Shown: positions 19,809 through 31,391 of the stretch, piece after piece
Numbering within the stretch: position 1 is the stretch's first letter
How the letters are laid out: every line of letters starts with the position of its first letter
Assembly: GCF_900091855.1 (NCBI RefSeq)
Contig: NZ_FMCH01000543.1
Span: forward strand, 1 to 62,330
Length of the DNA: 62,330 nucleotides
Reading direction: 5' to 3'
DNA from: Streptomyces sp. DvalAA-14
GTDB taxonomy: Bacteria; Actinomycetota; Actinomycetes; Streptomycetales; Streptomycetaceae
The notes under the pieces: generated by a model
What the model was told of the DNA's origin: nothing
Seen by the model: only the letters and a program-made list of their open reading frames with translations
Database searches by the model: none
Position numbers and translations under genes: made by a program

Positions 19809-19991
19809 CTGTCCGGTGGCCCGCCTCAGGGCTGCCCGTGGTCGGCGCCGCCCAGGCGGTCACGGCCGGTCCCGCCGACCGGGGACGCGGAGTCATCAAG
19901 GAAGCACAGCAAAGATCGCCTACTGACGCAGAGTTATCGCGGGCGCCTGGGGCGGGCTCCACAGCGATGAAGGAGCGTTCGCCCCGCTTCT

Positions 19992-20002
19992 CGAATGTTT
20001 CG
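19992..20002. promoter_or_regulatory. Xylanase-type box, one mismatch
   Basis: CGAATGTTTCG differs from CGAAA-N-TTTCG at one position. It lies 10 bases before a TTGACG (20013) that could be a -35 element for the xylanase transcript. Confidence 0.45.
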
Positions 20003-20017
20003 GCGCTGATGCGTTGA

Positions 20018-21640
<1,623 letters not shown>

Positions 21641-21654
21641 GCTCGCCGTCACGG

Positions 21655-21686
21655 ACGGCGCCGCGGAACCCGTTCCGCGGCGCCGT
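21655..21686. terminator. Strong hairpin after the xylanase gene
   Basis: ACGGCGCCGCGGAAC (21655-21669) and GTTCCGCGGCGCCGT (21672-21686) form a 15-bp perfect stem 14 bases after the stop. Confidence 0.75.
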
Positions 21687-21735
21687 TCCCGTGTGCGACC
21701 AGCGGGTTCGGGGGCAGTCGGCCGCGATCGTCGTG

Positions 21736-21749
21736 TGGACGCGCTCCCA
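21736..21749. promoter_or_regulatory. Degenerate CebR-like half-site
   Basis: TGGACGCGCTCCCA keeps the right half of the CebR box (GCTCCCA) but is changed in the left half. It is 138 bases upstream of the perfect box and may be a decayed or auxiliary site. Confidence 0.3.
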
Positions 21750-21886
21750 CTGGTCCGCCGAAAACATGGCGCCGAGCCCCACGGACGACCGGAGGGCGCA
21801 TGGACCTGCCTGAGCCAACAGCGCGTCAGCTGCGTGTAAATGCGGCTCATCCGATGCCTTGACAGCCCGAGCGCGCGCCTCGATTG

Positions 21887-21900
21887 TGGGAGCGCTCCCA
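21887..21900. promoter_or_regulatory. CebR-type operator for the GH48 gene
   Basis: A third perfect TGGGAGCGCTCCCA, 48 bases before the GH48 start. Confidence 0.85.
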
Positions 21901-21947
21901 CTGGTTCAGTCTCTCTCCCCCCACGAACCGCGAGGAGGACCTCTCGC

Positions 21948-24872
21948 ATGCTTCGAGGAAAACCCTTCAGAAAGCGGATACGGCGGCTGGTCACGGCGCT
22001 GGCCGCCGCGCTGGCCCTCCCCCTGGCCATGACGGCCGCTGGCGGCGGTCCGGTCGCCCACGCCGCCACCGTCCAGTGCAGCGTCGACTACACGACATCC
22101 GACTGGGGCTCCGGCTTCACCGCCAATGCCAAGATCACCAACCTCGGCACCAGCCCCATCAGCGGCTGGACGCTGACCTATGCCTACGCGGGCAACCAGA
22201 CCCTGCAGAACGGCTGGAACGGCACCTGGTCGCAGGCGGGCCACAACGTCACCGTCGTGGCGGCCGACTGGAACAAGACGGTGGCCGCGGGTGCCAACGT
22301 CACCACCAGCGCCAACTTCGGCTACAGCGGGACCAACACCGCCCCCACCGCCTTCGCGGTGAACGGGACCGTGTGCGGGGGCGCGCATCAGCCGCCGCTG
22401 CCGGTGCTGACCAGCCCGGTCGCCGGGGCCACCTACAGTGCGGGCGCCACCGTCCCGCTGGCCGCCACCGCCGTCGCGGCCGACGGCGCCTCGATCACCA
22501 AGGTGGAGTTCTACAGCGACACCACCCTGCTGGCCGGCGACACCACCGCGCCGTACACCTTCGACTGGTCGGCGGTCCCGGCGGGTGACTACTCGGTCTA
22601 CGCCAGGGCGTACGACAGCCTCGGCGCCTCGGCGGAGTCCACCCCGGTGGGCCTGCACGTGGCGGCCGGACCGTCCGTGGTGGCCAGTCCCGCCTCGGTC
22701 GCGGTGCAGCAGGGCAAAACCGGCACGTTCGGCGTGAAGCTGTCGGGCGCGCCCACCGCGAACGTGACGGTCGCCGTCACGCGCACGGCGGGCAACAGCG
22801 CACTGTCCGTGCAGTCCGGCGCGAGCCTGACCTTCACCCCGGCCAACTGGAACAGCGCGCAGAACGTCACCGTCGCGGCTGCGGCGACCGGTACGGGGGC
22901 GGCCACCTTCTCGGCGACGGCCACCGGCTACGCCGCCGCGAACGTCACGGTCACCGAACTCGCCGCCACCAGCGCGTACGACGCCCGCTTCCTCACGCTC
23001 TACGGGAAGATCACCGACCCCGCCAGCGGATACTTCTCCCCCCAGGGCATCCCCTACCACTCGGTGGAGACGCTCATCGTCGAGGCCCCGGACTACGGTC
23101 ACGAGACCACGTCGGAGGCGTACTCGTACATGATCTGGCTGCAGGCGATGTACGGCCAGGTCTCCGGCGACTGGACGAAGTTCAACGCGGCCTGGGCGAC
23201 CATGGAGAAGTACATGATCCCCCAGCACGCCGACCAGCCGACGAACAGCTTCTACAACCCGGGCAAGCCGGCCACCTACGCCCCGGAGCACCCGTTGCCG
23301 TCGGACTACCCCTCACAGCTGGACAGCGGTGTGCCGGTCGGTGTCGACCCGATCGCCGGCGAACTGCAGTCGGCCTACGGGACGCCGGACATCTACGGCA
23401 TGCACTGGCTGGAGGACGTGGACAACACCTACGGCTTCGGCGACACCCCCGGTGGCGGCTGCGAGACCGGTCCGACGGCGGCCGGCCCCTCGTTCATCAA
23501 CACCTTCCAGCGCGGTGAGCAGGAATCGGTGTGGGAGACCGTGCCACAGCCGACCTGCGACGCTTTCACCTACGGCGGCAAGAACGGCTACCTCGACCTG
23601 TTCACCGGCGACACCAACTACGCCAAGCAGTGGAAGTACACCGACGCCCCCGACGCCGACGCGCGCGCCGTGCAGGCCGCGTACTGGGCCGACACCTGGG
23701 CCAAGGCACAGGGCAAGGGCGCGGACGTGGCGGCCACCGTGGCGAAGGCCGGCGAGATGGGCGACTACCTGCGGTACTCCTTCTTCGACAAGTACTTCAA
23801 GAGAATCGGGAACTGCACCAGTCCGTCCTGCCCGGCGGGCACCGGCAAGGACAGCGAGCACTATCTGCTGTCCTGGTACTACGCCTGGGGCGGGTCCAGC
23901 GACACCTCGGGGGGATGGGCCTGGCGGATCGGTGACGGAGCCTCCCACTTCGGCTACCAGAACCCGCTGGCCGCCTACGCCCTGACCACCGACCCGGCCA
24001 TGGCTCCCAAGTCGGCGACCGGCAAGGCGGACTGGACCACCAGTCTGGGCCGGCAGCTCGAGTTCTACCGCTGGCTGCAGTCGAGCGAGGGCGCGATCGC
24101 CGGCGGTGCCACCAACAGCTGGAACGGGGCCTACGCGCAGCCGCCGGCCGGCACGCCGACCTTCTACGGGATGGCGTACGACTCGGAGCCCGTCTACCAC
24201 GACCCGCCGTCGAACCAGTGGTTCGGCATGCAGGCCTGGTCGATGGAGCGGGTCGCCGAGTACTACCAGCAGACCGGGGATGCCAAGGCCAAGGCGATCT
24301 TGGACAAGTGGGTGACCTGGGCCATCTCGCAGACCACCATCAATGCGGACGGCACCTTCAAGATCCCGTCCGACCTGCAGTGGTCCGGCGCGCCCGACAC
24401 CTGGAACGCCGCCAACCCGGGAGCCAACACCGGTCTGCACGTGACCGTCACCGCGTACGGCAACGATCTGGGCGTCGCTGCGGCCTACGCCAAGACGCTG
24501 GCCTACTACGCCGCCAAGTCCGGCAACACCCTGGCACAGACAACAGCCAAGGCCCTGCTGGACGGCATGTGGAACAACTACCAGGACCCGCTGGGCATCG
24601 CCACCCCGGAGACCCGTACCGACTACAGCCGGTTCAACGACCCCGTCTACGTCCCCTCCGGCTGGACCGGCACCATGCCCAACGGCGACAAGATCAGCTC
24701 CGCGTCCACCTTCGCCGAGCTCCGCTCCTTCTACAAGAACGACCCCAACTGGTCCAAGGTGCAGGCATATCTGAACGGAGGCACCGCACCGTCCTTCACC
24801 TACCACCGCTTCTGGGCACAGGCGGACATCGCCATGGCGATGGGGGCCTACGCGCTGCTCTTCAACGCCTGA
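21948..24872 (+). CDS. Secreted GH48 reducing-end cellobiohydrolase with N-terminal CBM2
   Basis: A 974-residue exoglucanase. Signal peptide cleaved after VAHA (about residue 39); CBM2 at about 41-145; an Ig-like module (about 150-235); a second beta-rich spacer module (about 236-335); then the GH48 domain to the end. GH48 hallmarks include [20 protein letters not shown] with the catalytic acid Glu context, and [15 protein letters not shown]. It releases cellobiose from the reducing ends of cellulose chains and works with the GH6 enzyme. ATG 21948 follows GAGGAGGA by 8 bases. It is controlled by a CebR box and ends before a perfect hairpin. Confidence 0.95.
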   Translation: MLRGKPFRKRIRRLVTALAAALALPLAMTAAGGGPVAHAATVQCSVDYTTSDWGSGFTANAKITNLGTSPISGWTLTYAYAGNQTLQNGWNGTWSQAGHNVTVVAADWNKTVAAGANVTTSANFGYSGTNTAPTAFAVNGTVCGGAHQPPLPVLTSPVAGATYSAGATVPLAATAVAADGASITKVEFYSDTTLLAGDTTAPYTFDWSAVPAGDYSVYARAYDSLGASAESTPVGLHVAAGPSVVASPASVAVQQGKTGTFGVKLSGAPTANVTVAVTRTAGNSALSVQSGASLTFTPANWNSAQNVTVAAAATGTGAATFSATATGYAAANVTVTELAATSAYDARFLTLYGKITDPASGYFSPQGIPYHSVETLIVEAPDYGHETTSEAYSYMIWLQAMYGQVSGDWTKFNAAWATMEKYMIPQHADQPTNSFYNPGKPATYAPEHPLPSDYPSQLDSGVPVGVDPIAGELQSAYGTPDIYGMHWLEDVDNTYGFGDTPGGGCETGPTAAGPSFINTFQRGEQESVWETVPQPTCDAFTYGGKNGYLDLFTGDTNYAKQWKYTDAPDADARAVQAAYWADTWAKAQGKGADVAATVAKAGEMGDYLRYSFFDKYFKRIGNCTSPSCPAGTGKDSEHYLLSWYYAWGGSSDTSGGWAWRIGDGASHFGYQNPLAAYALTTDPAMAPKSATGKADWTTSLGRQLEFYRWLQSSEGAIAGGATNSWNGAYAQPPAGTPTFYGMAYDSEPVYHDPPSNQWFGMQAWSMERVAEYYQQTGDAKAKAILDKWVTWAISQTTINADGTFKIPSDLQWSGAPDTWNAANPGANTGLHVTVTAYGNDLGVAAAYAKTLAYYAAKSGNTLAQTTAKALLDGMWNNYQDPLGIATPETRTDYSRFNDPVYVPSGWTGTMPNGDKISSASTFAELRSFYKNDPNWSKVQAYLNGGTAPSFTYHRFWAQADIAMAMGAYALLFNA

Positions 24873-24907
24873 CCCACCCGCTCACCGGCGCCACCCCGGC
24901 GCCACGG

Positions 24908-24934
24908 CCCCGCCCCCACGAAACGGGGGCGGGG
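24908..24934. terminator. Perfect hairpin after the GH48 gene
   Basis: CCCCGCCCCC (24908-24917) pairs with GGGGGCGGGG (24925-24934) around a 7-base loop, 36 bases after the stop. Confidence 0.8.
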
Positions 24935-25084
24935 TCCCGCCCCTGACAGAACAGCGCACCGCCCCCGAAGGACATCCGCAATGCGCTCGCCACCGCATAG
25001 GGTTGGCCGACTCCGTCTTCCAGGAGCGGCCGGAGACCTGTTGAAAACGCCCGCCTCACCCGTGTCCTGTCGAGTCGGTCTCGT

Positions 25085-26117
25085 TGATGGACCTGGAGAC
25101 GTCTGATCTGTGCTGGTTCGTCCGGTGGGTGGGGGAGTGGTCGGAGCGGAGCGGCTTGGCCCAGGGCCCGGTGGGGTCTGTGCCCGTTGTAGAAGGTCTC
25201 GAACTCCCCAAGCGCGTGGAGGAGGTGGCTCTGGTTCCAGATCAGGATTCTCTCGAGGAGTTCGTGCCGGCAGGTCTGTATTCAGCGCTCCATGATGGAG
25301 TTCATGCGCGGCATCCGGACACCGCTCTTGACGATCTCGAGTCCGGCGTCGGTGAGCAGGGTGTCGAAGGCGGCGGGTGAACTTGGAGTCGCGGTCGCGG
25401 ATGAGGAACTTGACTGTGCTGCCTATGTCTTCGAGGTCCATGGGGAGGTTGCGTCCGAGCTGCACGACCTACTGGGCGGTGGGGTGTGCGGTGGCGCCCA
25501 GGAGTGCTCGATGACGGCGAAGACGTACAGGTGTGCTCCGGTGAGGGTGCGGGTTTCGAAGAAGTCGCAGGCGAGCAGGACGACTGCCTGCCTGCGCAGG
25601 AAGTCGGCCCACGTGGTGGTCTGTCGTTCCGGCACGGGTGGGATGCTGTGCTCCTTGAGGATTTCCCAGACGGTGGAGGCGGCGACCTTGATGCCCAGGG
25701 CCGCGAGCTCGCCGTGGATGCGCCGATACCCCCACGAGGAGTTCTCGCGGGCCAGGCGGAGGACGAGAGCGCGGATGGAGCGGATGGTGGGTGGGCGTCC
25801 GCGCCGCTTGGGTGCGCAGGTGGCGGCATAGCGCCGTTTGGGCAGGTCGCGGTGCCATTGCATGATCGTGTCCGGCCGCACCAGCAGCCGCATGCGGCGC
25901 AGCGCCTCCTTCGGGAGGTGGTGCAGCAACACCGCCAGGAAAACCCGGTCCCCCGGATCGAACCGGGTTCGCTGCCCGCTCAGTTGCCGTTCCAGCACGG
26001 TGGTCCGATGGCGTAGCGCCGGAGTCTCGACGTCCTTGTCCCGGTCGCTCATCGGCAGCAGGCGCAGCATCGCGAACACACTCGACACGCTCAGGTAGGC
26101 GAGTTTCAACAGCACGA
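25085..26117 (-). pseudogene. Decayed IS3/IS481-type integrase-like transposase, copy 1
   Basis: The minus strand encodes a DDE integrase-type transposase broken into several frames. The N-terminal half reads well (MSDRDKDVETPALRHR, LVRPDTIMQWHRDL, ENSSWGYRRIHGELAALGIK). The core follows as LLACDFFETRTLTGAHLYVF and FLIRDRDSKF in other frames, then the conserved C-terminal MNSIMER/ELL region, also frameshifted. At least three frame breaks make it inactive. It is closely related to copy 2 at 35.1-36.1 kb. Confidence 0.8.
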
Positions 26118-26243
26118 GCGATCATCATGCCGAGGCGATCGTCCTCCCCGCCAGAGCACTACGGCAGCCTCCGTATACGGCAACACGAAATCCCGCCACA
26201 CCGGTCCTGACCAGGGCGGATGAGGTAATCGGCAAGGGCAGCC

Positions 26244-26430
26244 TCACGACTGACGGCGAAGTTCGAGGTCGGCGAGGGTACACACCGCGGTGTGCAAGCG
26301 GCCCATGGTCGCCGCGGCATTGATGCCAGGACCGAGGACGTCTCCCACAACGAGCGCGACCCGAGCCCCGGGCCCCGGACAAGGGGATGGCATCGAACCG
26401 GTCATCCCCCACCCCGCCGGGGCCAAATGG
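26244..26430 (-). pseudogene. SpoIIE/PP2C phosphatase fragment
   Basis: A minus-strand stretch reads DDRFDAIPLSGAR and, after a frame change, RVALVVGDVLGPGINAAATM then GRLHTAVCTLADLEL. This is the metal-binding core of an RsbU/SpoIIE-type phosphatase, nearly the same as in the intact gene at 49.1 kb. The rest of the gene is missing. Bases 26431-26713 show no other gene. Confidence 0.65.
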
Positions 26431-26713
26431 CGCCGGCCGGTGCCACGGCGGACCGTGACGTTTGTCAACGTCCGCTGCCGTACGGCCCACCCCGTCGTGA
26501 GGGTGGTTGTCCACGGGGCCGCGCCCGAGGCCAGCGTCATGTATCAGGTAACTCTTCGGTAAGAAAATCATTCTGGAGCCAACTGCCGACCGATCGCTAT
26601 GATCTGCATATCCTCACACGATCGTACCGCCGTGACGGCTGACGCAACGGATGTGGATCTCGTACCAGCTGTGCGGGAAGGACGATCGCCGATGAATTCA
26701 ACGGAGGTTGACG

Positions 26714-26902
26714 ATGGAGCTCGAGGTCACCACGGACAGTGCTTCGACGGTACGTCACGCACGCTTCGGTAAGCTGCCCGACCGTGTCCGCTACGAGGAC
26801 ATGGTCGAGGAAAAGCAAGCCACGCTGAGCGATGCGGCAACAAACCCCTATGCCGGGGCGGCGTGGAATCACTTCAACTGCCTGGCCATGGACCTCGGGC
26901 TC
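26714..26902 (+). CDS. Small unrecognised protein (63 residues)
   Basis: ATG 26714 is preceded by GGAGG with a 6-base gap, a strong ribosome site. The product begins MELEVTTDSASTVRHARFG and ends WNHFNCLAMDLGL; it is acidic in the middle (RYEDMVEEK) with a single Cys and one Trp near the end. There is no signal peptide or membrane segment. I do not recognise a family. The leader-like first 40 residues and short distinctive tail resemble a peptide precursor in outline only; no modification enzyme is adjacent apart from the LLM oxidoreductase 300 bases away on the opposite strand. Bases 26903-27196 hold no gene that I can see. Confidence 0.55.
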
Positions 26903-27196
26903 TAGGGACTGTCGTCAAAAGATCATGCCGAGCTTGACGGCCCGACTACCGACCGGCTCCTTTCCAGCGCTATCGCGAACCGACTTACGAGGTCGAGCCG
27001 CCCTTTCAAGGCTGGGGAGACCGAACTCCACGGTCCGTAAACCAGCAGGTGGTCCTCGCGGGACCTCAGACCCAGATCAAGAGCGACGGAACTGTCACTC
27101 CCGGAGTCATATCGGGAGAAGCTCACGCGGCGCGGAGTCTTCCCGTTGCCCGTGGGAGGAATTCCCGGCAGTTCCCGCTGCCGCGTGGCATACAAG

Positions 27197-28114
27197 TCAG
27201 CGCGCGCGCACGCCTTCGATGAAGCGGCCAGCCAGTTCGATGCGCTCGGCGAGACTGACCGGCGTCTGTCCGAGGTCGATGAAGAGCTCGTGCACGCCGG
27301 CCTCGGCCGCAGCGCGCGCGTACCCGATGTACTGGCCCAGCGTTCCGGACCGCGGGAGGTGTTCCGGATCAGCCTTGACATCGGTCAGTTCAGGGTTCAG
27401 CCGCAGCGCCATCCGAAGAGCGGACGGGTCCCGTCCGGCGTCTTCGGCCTCCTTCAGGATGATCGCCCACATCCCCAGAATCACCGGCAATGGCATGCCA
27501 ACCGGAAGCCAGCCGTCGGCCCGGCGGGCGACTCTGCGCATGGCTACCGAGGTGAACCCCGCAAGCAGGACGGGAGGCTTGGGCTGCTGCTGCGACTTGA
27601 GCCCGACGACGGTTCGGGGGATGGTGAACAGCGGCCCTTTGTGGGCGAAGGCGTCGCTGGTCCAGTACTTCTCCAAAATGTCGAGTGTCTCGTCGAGCCG
27701 CGCGCCCCGCCCTTTCCAGGGCACGTCCACCGCGGTGTATTCGTCGGGCATCCAGCCAAGGCCGAGTCCGACGTCCAGGCGCCCACCGCTGAGGAGGTCG
27801 ACGGTGGTCAAGGTCCGGGCCAGCATCAGGGGCGGCTGCCACAGACCGTTCAGTGTGCTTGTCCCCAGACGGACGCGGCTGGTCTGAGCGGCGACGAAGG
27901 CGAGAGCGGCGAGCGGGTCCATGTGGTTCTCGTAATCCCGGGGCATCACTCCGTCCCTGCCCGCATACGGAACGCTCGGCACAGAGGGGGCGAGAACACG
28001 GTCGCCTGTCCACAACGAGTCGTACCCCAACTCCTCGGCGGATCTGCTGACTTCGACGAGCGCCTCGGCCGTTGCGTCGGGACCGAAGGTCGGAATGGCC
28101 ATACCTATACGCAT
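27197..28114 (-). CDS. LLM-class (luciferase-like) F420-dependent oxidoreductase
   Basis: A 305-residue TIM-barrel flavin/F420 oxidoreductase of the luciferase-like family. It starts MRIGMAIPTFGPDATAEAL, shows ELGYDSLWTGDRVL and the RVRLGTSTLNG strand, the TVDLLSGGRLDVGLGLGWMP segment and a C-terminal helix typical of actinobacterial members. It probably transfers hydride between coenzyme F420 or FMN and an unknown small molecule in the cytoplasm. The gene is intact and stands alone between transposon and RHS remnants. Length and motifs are normal; the substrate cannot be predicted. Confidence 0.88.
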   Translation of the reverse strand: MRIGMAIPTFGPDATAEALVEVSRSAEELGYDSLWTGDRVLAPSVPSVPYAGRDGVMPRDYENHMDPLAALAFVAAQTSRVRLGTSTLNGLWQPPLMLARTLTTVDLLSGGRLDVGLGLGWMPDEYTAVDVPWKGRGARLDETLDILEKYWTSDAFAHKGPLFTIPRTVVGLKSQQQPKPPVLLAGFTSVAMRRVARRADGWLPVGMPLPVILGMWAIILKEAEDAGRDPSALRMALRLNPELTDVKADPEHLPRSGTLGQYIGYARAAAEAGVHELFIDLGQTPVSLAERIELAGRFIEGVRAR

Positions 28115-28149
28115 CTGACTTCCTCCCTTGTGACTGCGGGCATCACCGC

Positions 28150-28445
28150 GGACGGCGTTTCCCGCTGCGAGAACACCTGCGATTGCTCTTCGGGTTCGTT
28201 CTCGTGGTCATACCCCGTGTCCGTGCCGGACGTGCCCGGCGGCCTCGAACCGTCCGTGGCGCTCTGGTACAACTCGCAGAGCGTCGATGGCCGTACATCG
28301 GCCACCTCACCGCAGGCATCCTGGACCGGCGACCGGTGCTGGTCGGACGCCACCGACCAGTTCACACTCTCCCTCAACGGCTCCTCCAACACCCTTGTCC
28401 ACGACACCGCCACCGGCACCTGGCACGCCGAGGTGAAGGCCCTGG
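28150..28445 (+). pseudogene. RHS/YD-repeat (SpvB-like) protein fragment
   Basis: The plus strand reads SSGSFSWSYPVSVPDVPGG then EPSVALWYNSQSVDGRTSAT, the start of the conserved N-terminal region of actinobacterial RHS/YD-repeat proteins. It then jumps to LSLNGSSNTLVHDTATGTWH, a piece normally further downstream, showing an internal deletion. No signal peptide, YD repeats or toxin domain remain. Confidence 0.6.
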
Positions 28446-28805
28446 CCTGCCAACTACCGCCGCCTCGCCTCGATCCGGTGTACCGGCCGACGCGAGTGGA
28501 GATTGGACTGCACCGGCGCCCCCTCGCCGTCCGGCAGACGGCAAGGGCAGAACCAGCCCCGGCAAGCCCGGCTCTGCGGTGCCCGGCCTGCCGGACAGGC
28601 GGCAAGTGCGAACTGGGCTCTGCAGTGGGCACCGCCTGACGGTCGGTTCTGGGTGGGAGGCAGGAGGTATTCCGCGACGTGACGATGGACGGCTTCGCTG
28701 GCGTGGCCGGGTGAAACTCCCGAACCGTATGCACCCGACAGGCGGTCCGGGTGACGTCTACCGCTTCCCTGTTCGCCTGCCGCCCCAGACAGCCTGCGTC
28801 TTTCC

Positions 28806-29177
28806 GTGGCTCGTCTGGACGAGGTGGTGGGTGCTCTGCTGGCCTCGCTGGTTCACGAACCGGTCATCGCGGCGCTCGCCGTGCTCGCGGGAGAAGACCC
28901 CCTGGTGGTGCCCCAGCCGATCGGCCTGGACTTCAAAAGCGGCACGTACGTGCCGAAACTGCCTGGGGGCAACGGACTGACCTCGATCCCGTATGCCGGT
29001 ACCTCCCGCGGGGCCAATCTGCTCGCCGACCCCGGCGTCGACCAACGCGACCCGACGGAGCGCCACATCCTCATCGACAGCTGGCTGCAGCAGATCAGCC
29101 TGGACGCCGGGCTGCTCGGTAAGGAAGAGGTCCTGGAGCGGCTCCACTCCACCTCCGCCAACCTTCCGGGCACATAG
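28806..29177 (+). CDS. Unrecognised protein, possibly truncated
   Basis: A 123-residue frame starting GTG 28806 with strong GC-rich third positions (for example the stretch encoding LAVLAGEDPLVVPQPIGLDF), which argues for real coding. The product is soluble, with no signal or membrane segment. It ends within about 10 bases of the transposase fragment on the other strand, so it may be a truncated gene. I recognise no domain. Confidence 0.4.
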   Translation: MARLDEVVGALLASLVHEPVIAALAVLAGEDPLVVPQPIGLDFKSGTYVPKLPGGNGLTSIPYAGTSRGANLLADPGVDQRDPTERHILIDSWLQQISLDAGLLGKEEVLERLHSTSANLPGT

Positions 29178-29179
29178 GG

Positions 29180-29500
29180 GCACCAGGCAGGGGCGTTCGC
29201 TGCGCCCGACTCCTTCCACGCCTTGCAGTCGTTGCGGTTCCCGGCGAGCGGCCGGCCGACCACGACGACCAAACGGGTGTCGGCATCGATGACGACCTGG
29301 TGGTTGGTCGAGTAACGGTAGTTCTTCGACCGCTCGGCGATGCTGTGGTCCCGGGTGGGGGCCAAAGTTCCGTCCACGATGAGCACGGTGCCCTTCGCGA
29401 AGCGCTTGCGGGGCTGGTAGGCGAGCATCGGCCCGAGGTGGTTGATGACCCGGCCCGCCGCCGACTTCGACACCCCGGCGGTCACGACCTCTGGTCGCCT
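29180..29500 (-). pseudogene. DDE transposase (IS5/DDE_Tnp_4-like) fragment
   Basis: The minus strand reads VSKSAAGRVINHLGPMLA, then KGTVLIVDGTLAPTRDHS with the first catalytic Asp, and YSTNHQVVIDADTRLVVVVG. The C-terminal catalytic part is absent and the frame runs into the opposite-strand gene. Confidence 0.7.
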
Positions 29501-29552
29501 ACGCCGCCCGACTCACCCGACGGGAGAACGCCTGTGGCGCGGTTGGCCGGTG

Positions 29553-29580
29553 CCCCCGCCCGCGTTCCCACGCGGGCGGG
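29553..29580. terminator. Perfect hairpin after the lipase gene
   Basis: CCCCGCCCGCGT (29553-29564) and ACGCGGGCGGGG (29569-29580) form a 12-bp stem with a 4-base loop, 26 bases past the stop of the minus-strand lipase. Confidence 0.8.
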
Positions 29581-29605
29581 GACACCGGCGCCGGTGGGCG
29601 GTCGG

Positions 29606-30652
29606 TCAGCGTTCCAGGAGAGCGATGCGGATGGCTCGTTCGACGTGTGCGGCGGTGTTTGCGTATCCCGCACCGTTGGGGTGGACCAGGGTGACGCGCT
29701 TGTTGATGACACCGCAGTTCAGTGCGGTGCCGGGGAGGCTTGAGGGCCAGTAGCCGGCGGCGTCGCCGCAGATTCCCTCGACCCACTTCGTGCCTGCGGC
29801 CTGGCAGGCGTCGTGGCCCACGCTGGAGGAGTAGACGTCGACGTAGCGGTCGCCGAAGAACGACGTAACGCGCTGGATGGTGCTGTTCAGCGGCTTGAGG
29901 ACGTTGTCACGGAGCCAGTCGATGTCGGCGTGTTTGATCGAGCCCAGCTCGGTGAGGGACAGGCGGTTGCAGTCACTGGCCTGGTCTGGCAGGACGGCCG
30001 GGTAGCCGACGGTGATCACCTTGGCGTTGGGTGCGGCCTCGTGCACCTTGGCCAGCATCTCGATGTACTCGTCCTGGACCCTGGCGAGCTTGTCCTGGAT
30101 GCTCTCCTCGCCCGCGGGCGGGTTGGTGTAGTGCTCGCGGCAGGACTCGCCGGTCTTCGGACCCAGTTCCAGGCATTTGAGGAGCATGCCGCCGAAGGGC
30201 AGGCTGTTGCCGCCGACGCCGATGGTGACGACGTCGGTCTGGTCGTTCAGGTTGGCCCGCTTGATCTGCGGGTCGACCGCGGGCCAGCCTCCGGCGGGGG
30301 GCTGGACCGGGCTGATCGGCGTCTGCTTGGTCTTGCCGATGTTGTCGATGGTGGCGTTGCCGCAGCTGACGTTGGTCAGGTGGACGGGCTTGCCGGGCGG
30401 GAACTCGTCGAGCTCTTGCTGGACCAGGCTGGGGTAGGCGCCGGTGGTGCGGTCGCAGCCGTCCCGCGACGCATCACCAAGCGCGGGCTGTGGGTCCCCG
30501 ACGAAGCCGCCGGCGGTGTACGAGTCGCCCAGGGCGGCCCACTCGTACTGATCAGCCGCACCAGCGGAGCCCGCGGGTACGAGGGCGACCGCAGTCAAGG
30601 CGAGCCCGACCGCCAGTGCTCGCGCCCTGAGCCGGGAGACAGGGTGTCGCAT
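29606..30652 (-). CDS. Secreted SGNH/GDSL-family hydrolase (lipase/esterase)
   Basis: A 348-residue exported hydrolase. ATG 30652 has GGAGGA just upstream and starts a signal peptide (basic MRHPVSRLRAR, hydrophobic core, cleavage near SAGAAD). The catalytic Ser lies in ALGDSYTAG. Block III reads GVGGNSLPF, where most relatives have GGND, so the oxyanion Asn is kept. The catalytic His is in LVHPNGAGYANTA at the C-terminus. Several Cys pairs suggest disulfides outside the cell. It should hydrolyse ester bonds of lipids or acylated polymers. The gene is monocistronic with its own terminator. Confidence 0.9.
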   Translation of the reverse strand: MRHPVSRLRARALAVGLALTAVALVPAGSAGAADQYEWAALGDSYTAGGFVGDPQPALGDASRDGCDRTTGAYPSLVQQELDEFPPGKPVHLTNVSCGNATIDNIGKTKQTPISPVQPPAGGWPAVDPQIKRANLNDQTDVVTIGVGGNSLPFGGMLLKCLELGPKTGESCREHYTNPPAGEESIQDKLARVQDEYIEMLAKVHEAAPNAKVITVGYPAVLPDQASDCNRLSLTELGSIKHADIDWLRDNVLKPLNSTIQRVTSFFGDRYVDVYSSSVGHDACQAAGTKWVEGICGDAAGYWPSSLPGTALNCGVINKRVTLVHPNGAGYANTAAHVERAIRIALLER

Positions 30653-30885
30653 CAATCCTCCAGAATCGACAAAAGACACCCCGGAGCCGCAGTGCCCCAC
30701 ATCGGAAGGCGTCTCGCCAAGATCATCCACACCGTCGGCCTACTGCTCGGCTGAATCGGACCCTTCGCACCCGATCGAGCTAAATGATCAGATTTTCGCG
30801 CCGCCACCTGCCAACAGCCGACTCAGGCACCGGATCGGCGAGTCAGCCGCGCGGGACCAGGCCCCCGACACAGCTTGCAGATCAT

Positions 30886-30903
30886 TTACGGGACAGCCCT
30901 TAG
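30886..30903 (-). repeat. Insertion-sequence end-like 18-mer, copy A
   Basis: Read on the minus strand this is CTAAGGGCTGTCCCGTAA, resembling the terminal repeat of Streptomyces IS5-group elements. An identical copy in opposite orientation is at 37307-37324. No intact element links them. Confidence 0.6.
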
Positions 30904-31093
30904 ATACGAGGCGTGGCCGGCCAATTCGTGGACAGGAGTCTCCTGCCAGGAGGTTTCCGGAAAACACGCAGGGTCTCAACCTCTGCGGGAGACCTCCCGG
31001 CATCCGGAATCACCGCCGTTTTCCCCGCCATTCCTCCTGCTGCCCCTGCGGTCACCAGGACGTGGAAATGGGCCGAGAATCGAGGAGTCCTTC

Positions 31094-31285
31094 ATGAGCG
31101 CCAGCGACAAGATCGAAGCCAAGTCCGACCAGGCCAAGGGCAAGGCCAAGGAGACGGTCGGCAGTGCGGTCGGAAACGAGAGCCTCGAAGCCGAAGGCCA
31201 CGCCGACCAGGCCAAGGGCAACGCGCGCGAGGGGATCGAGAAGGTCAAGGACGCCGTCAAGAAGATCCTGCCCCACAACGACTGA
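31094..31285 (+). CDS. CsbD-family stress protein
   Basis: A 63-residue, highly charged Lys/Glu/Ala protein: MSASDKIEAKSDQAKGKAKE followed by two more DQAKG repeats and a KDAVKKIL tail. This is the CsbD pattern, small helical proteins of general-stress regulons with unknown biochemical role. ATG 31094 has GAGGAG six bases upstream. A very strong hairpin follows. Longer in-frame starts upstream have no support. Confidence 0.9.
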   Translation: MSASDKIEAKSDQAKGKAKETVGSAVGNESLEAEGHADQAKGNAREGIEKVKDAVKKILPHND

Positions 31286-31352
31286 CCGACCGGGCAGCGC
31301 CTTCGCACCGAGCGCGGCGGCTGCCCCTCGTCCGTCGGGCGCTGTCGCCTCG

Positions 31353-31391
31353 AGCCGGGGCCGGCTACCTCAGAGGTAGCCGGCCCCGGCT
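31353..31391. terminator. Very strong hairpin after csbD-like gene
   Basis: AGCCGGGGCCGGCTACCT (31353-31370) pairs perfectly with AGGTAGCCGGCCCCGGCT (31374-31391): an 18-bp stem with a 3-base loop. The following 31392-31772 stretch shows no gene. Confidence 0.8.

Noticed and set aside
31094-31285. CsbD-like gene as part of the caspase conflict operon
   Set aside because: A very strong hairpin and nearly 400 bases separate it from the EACC1-like gene.
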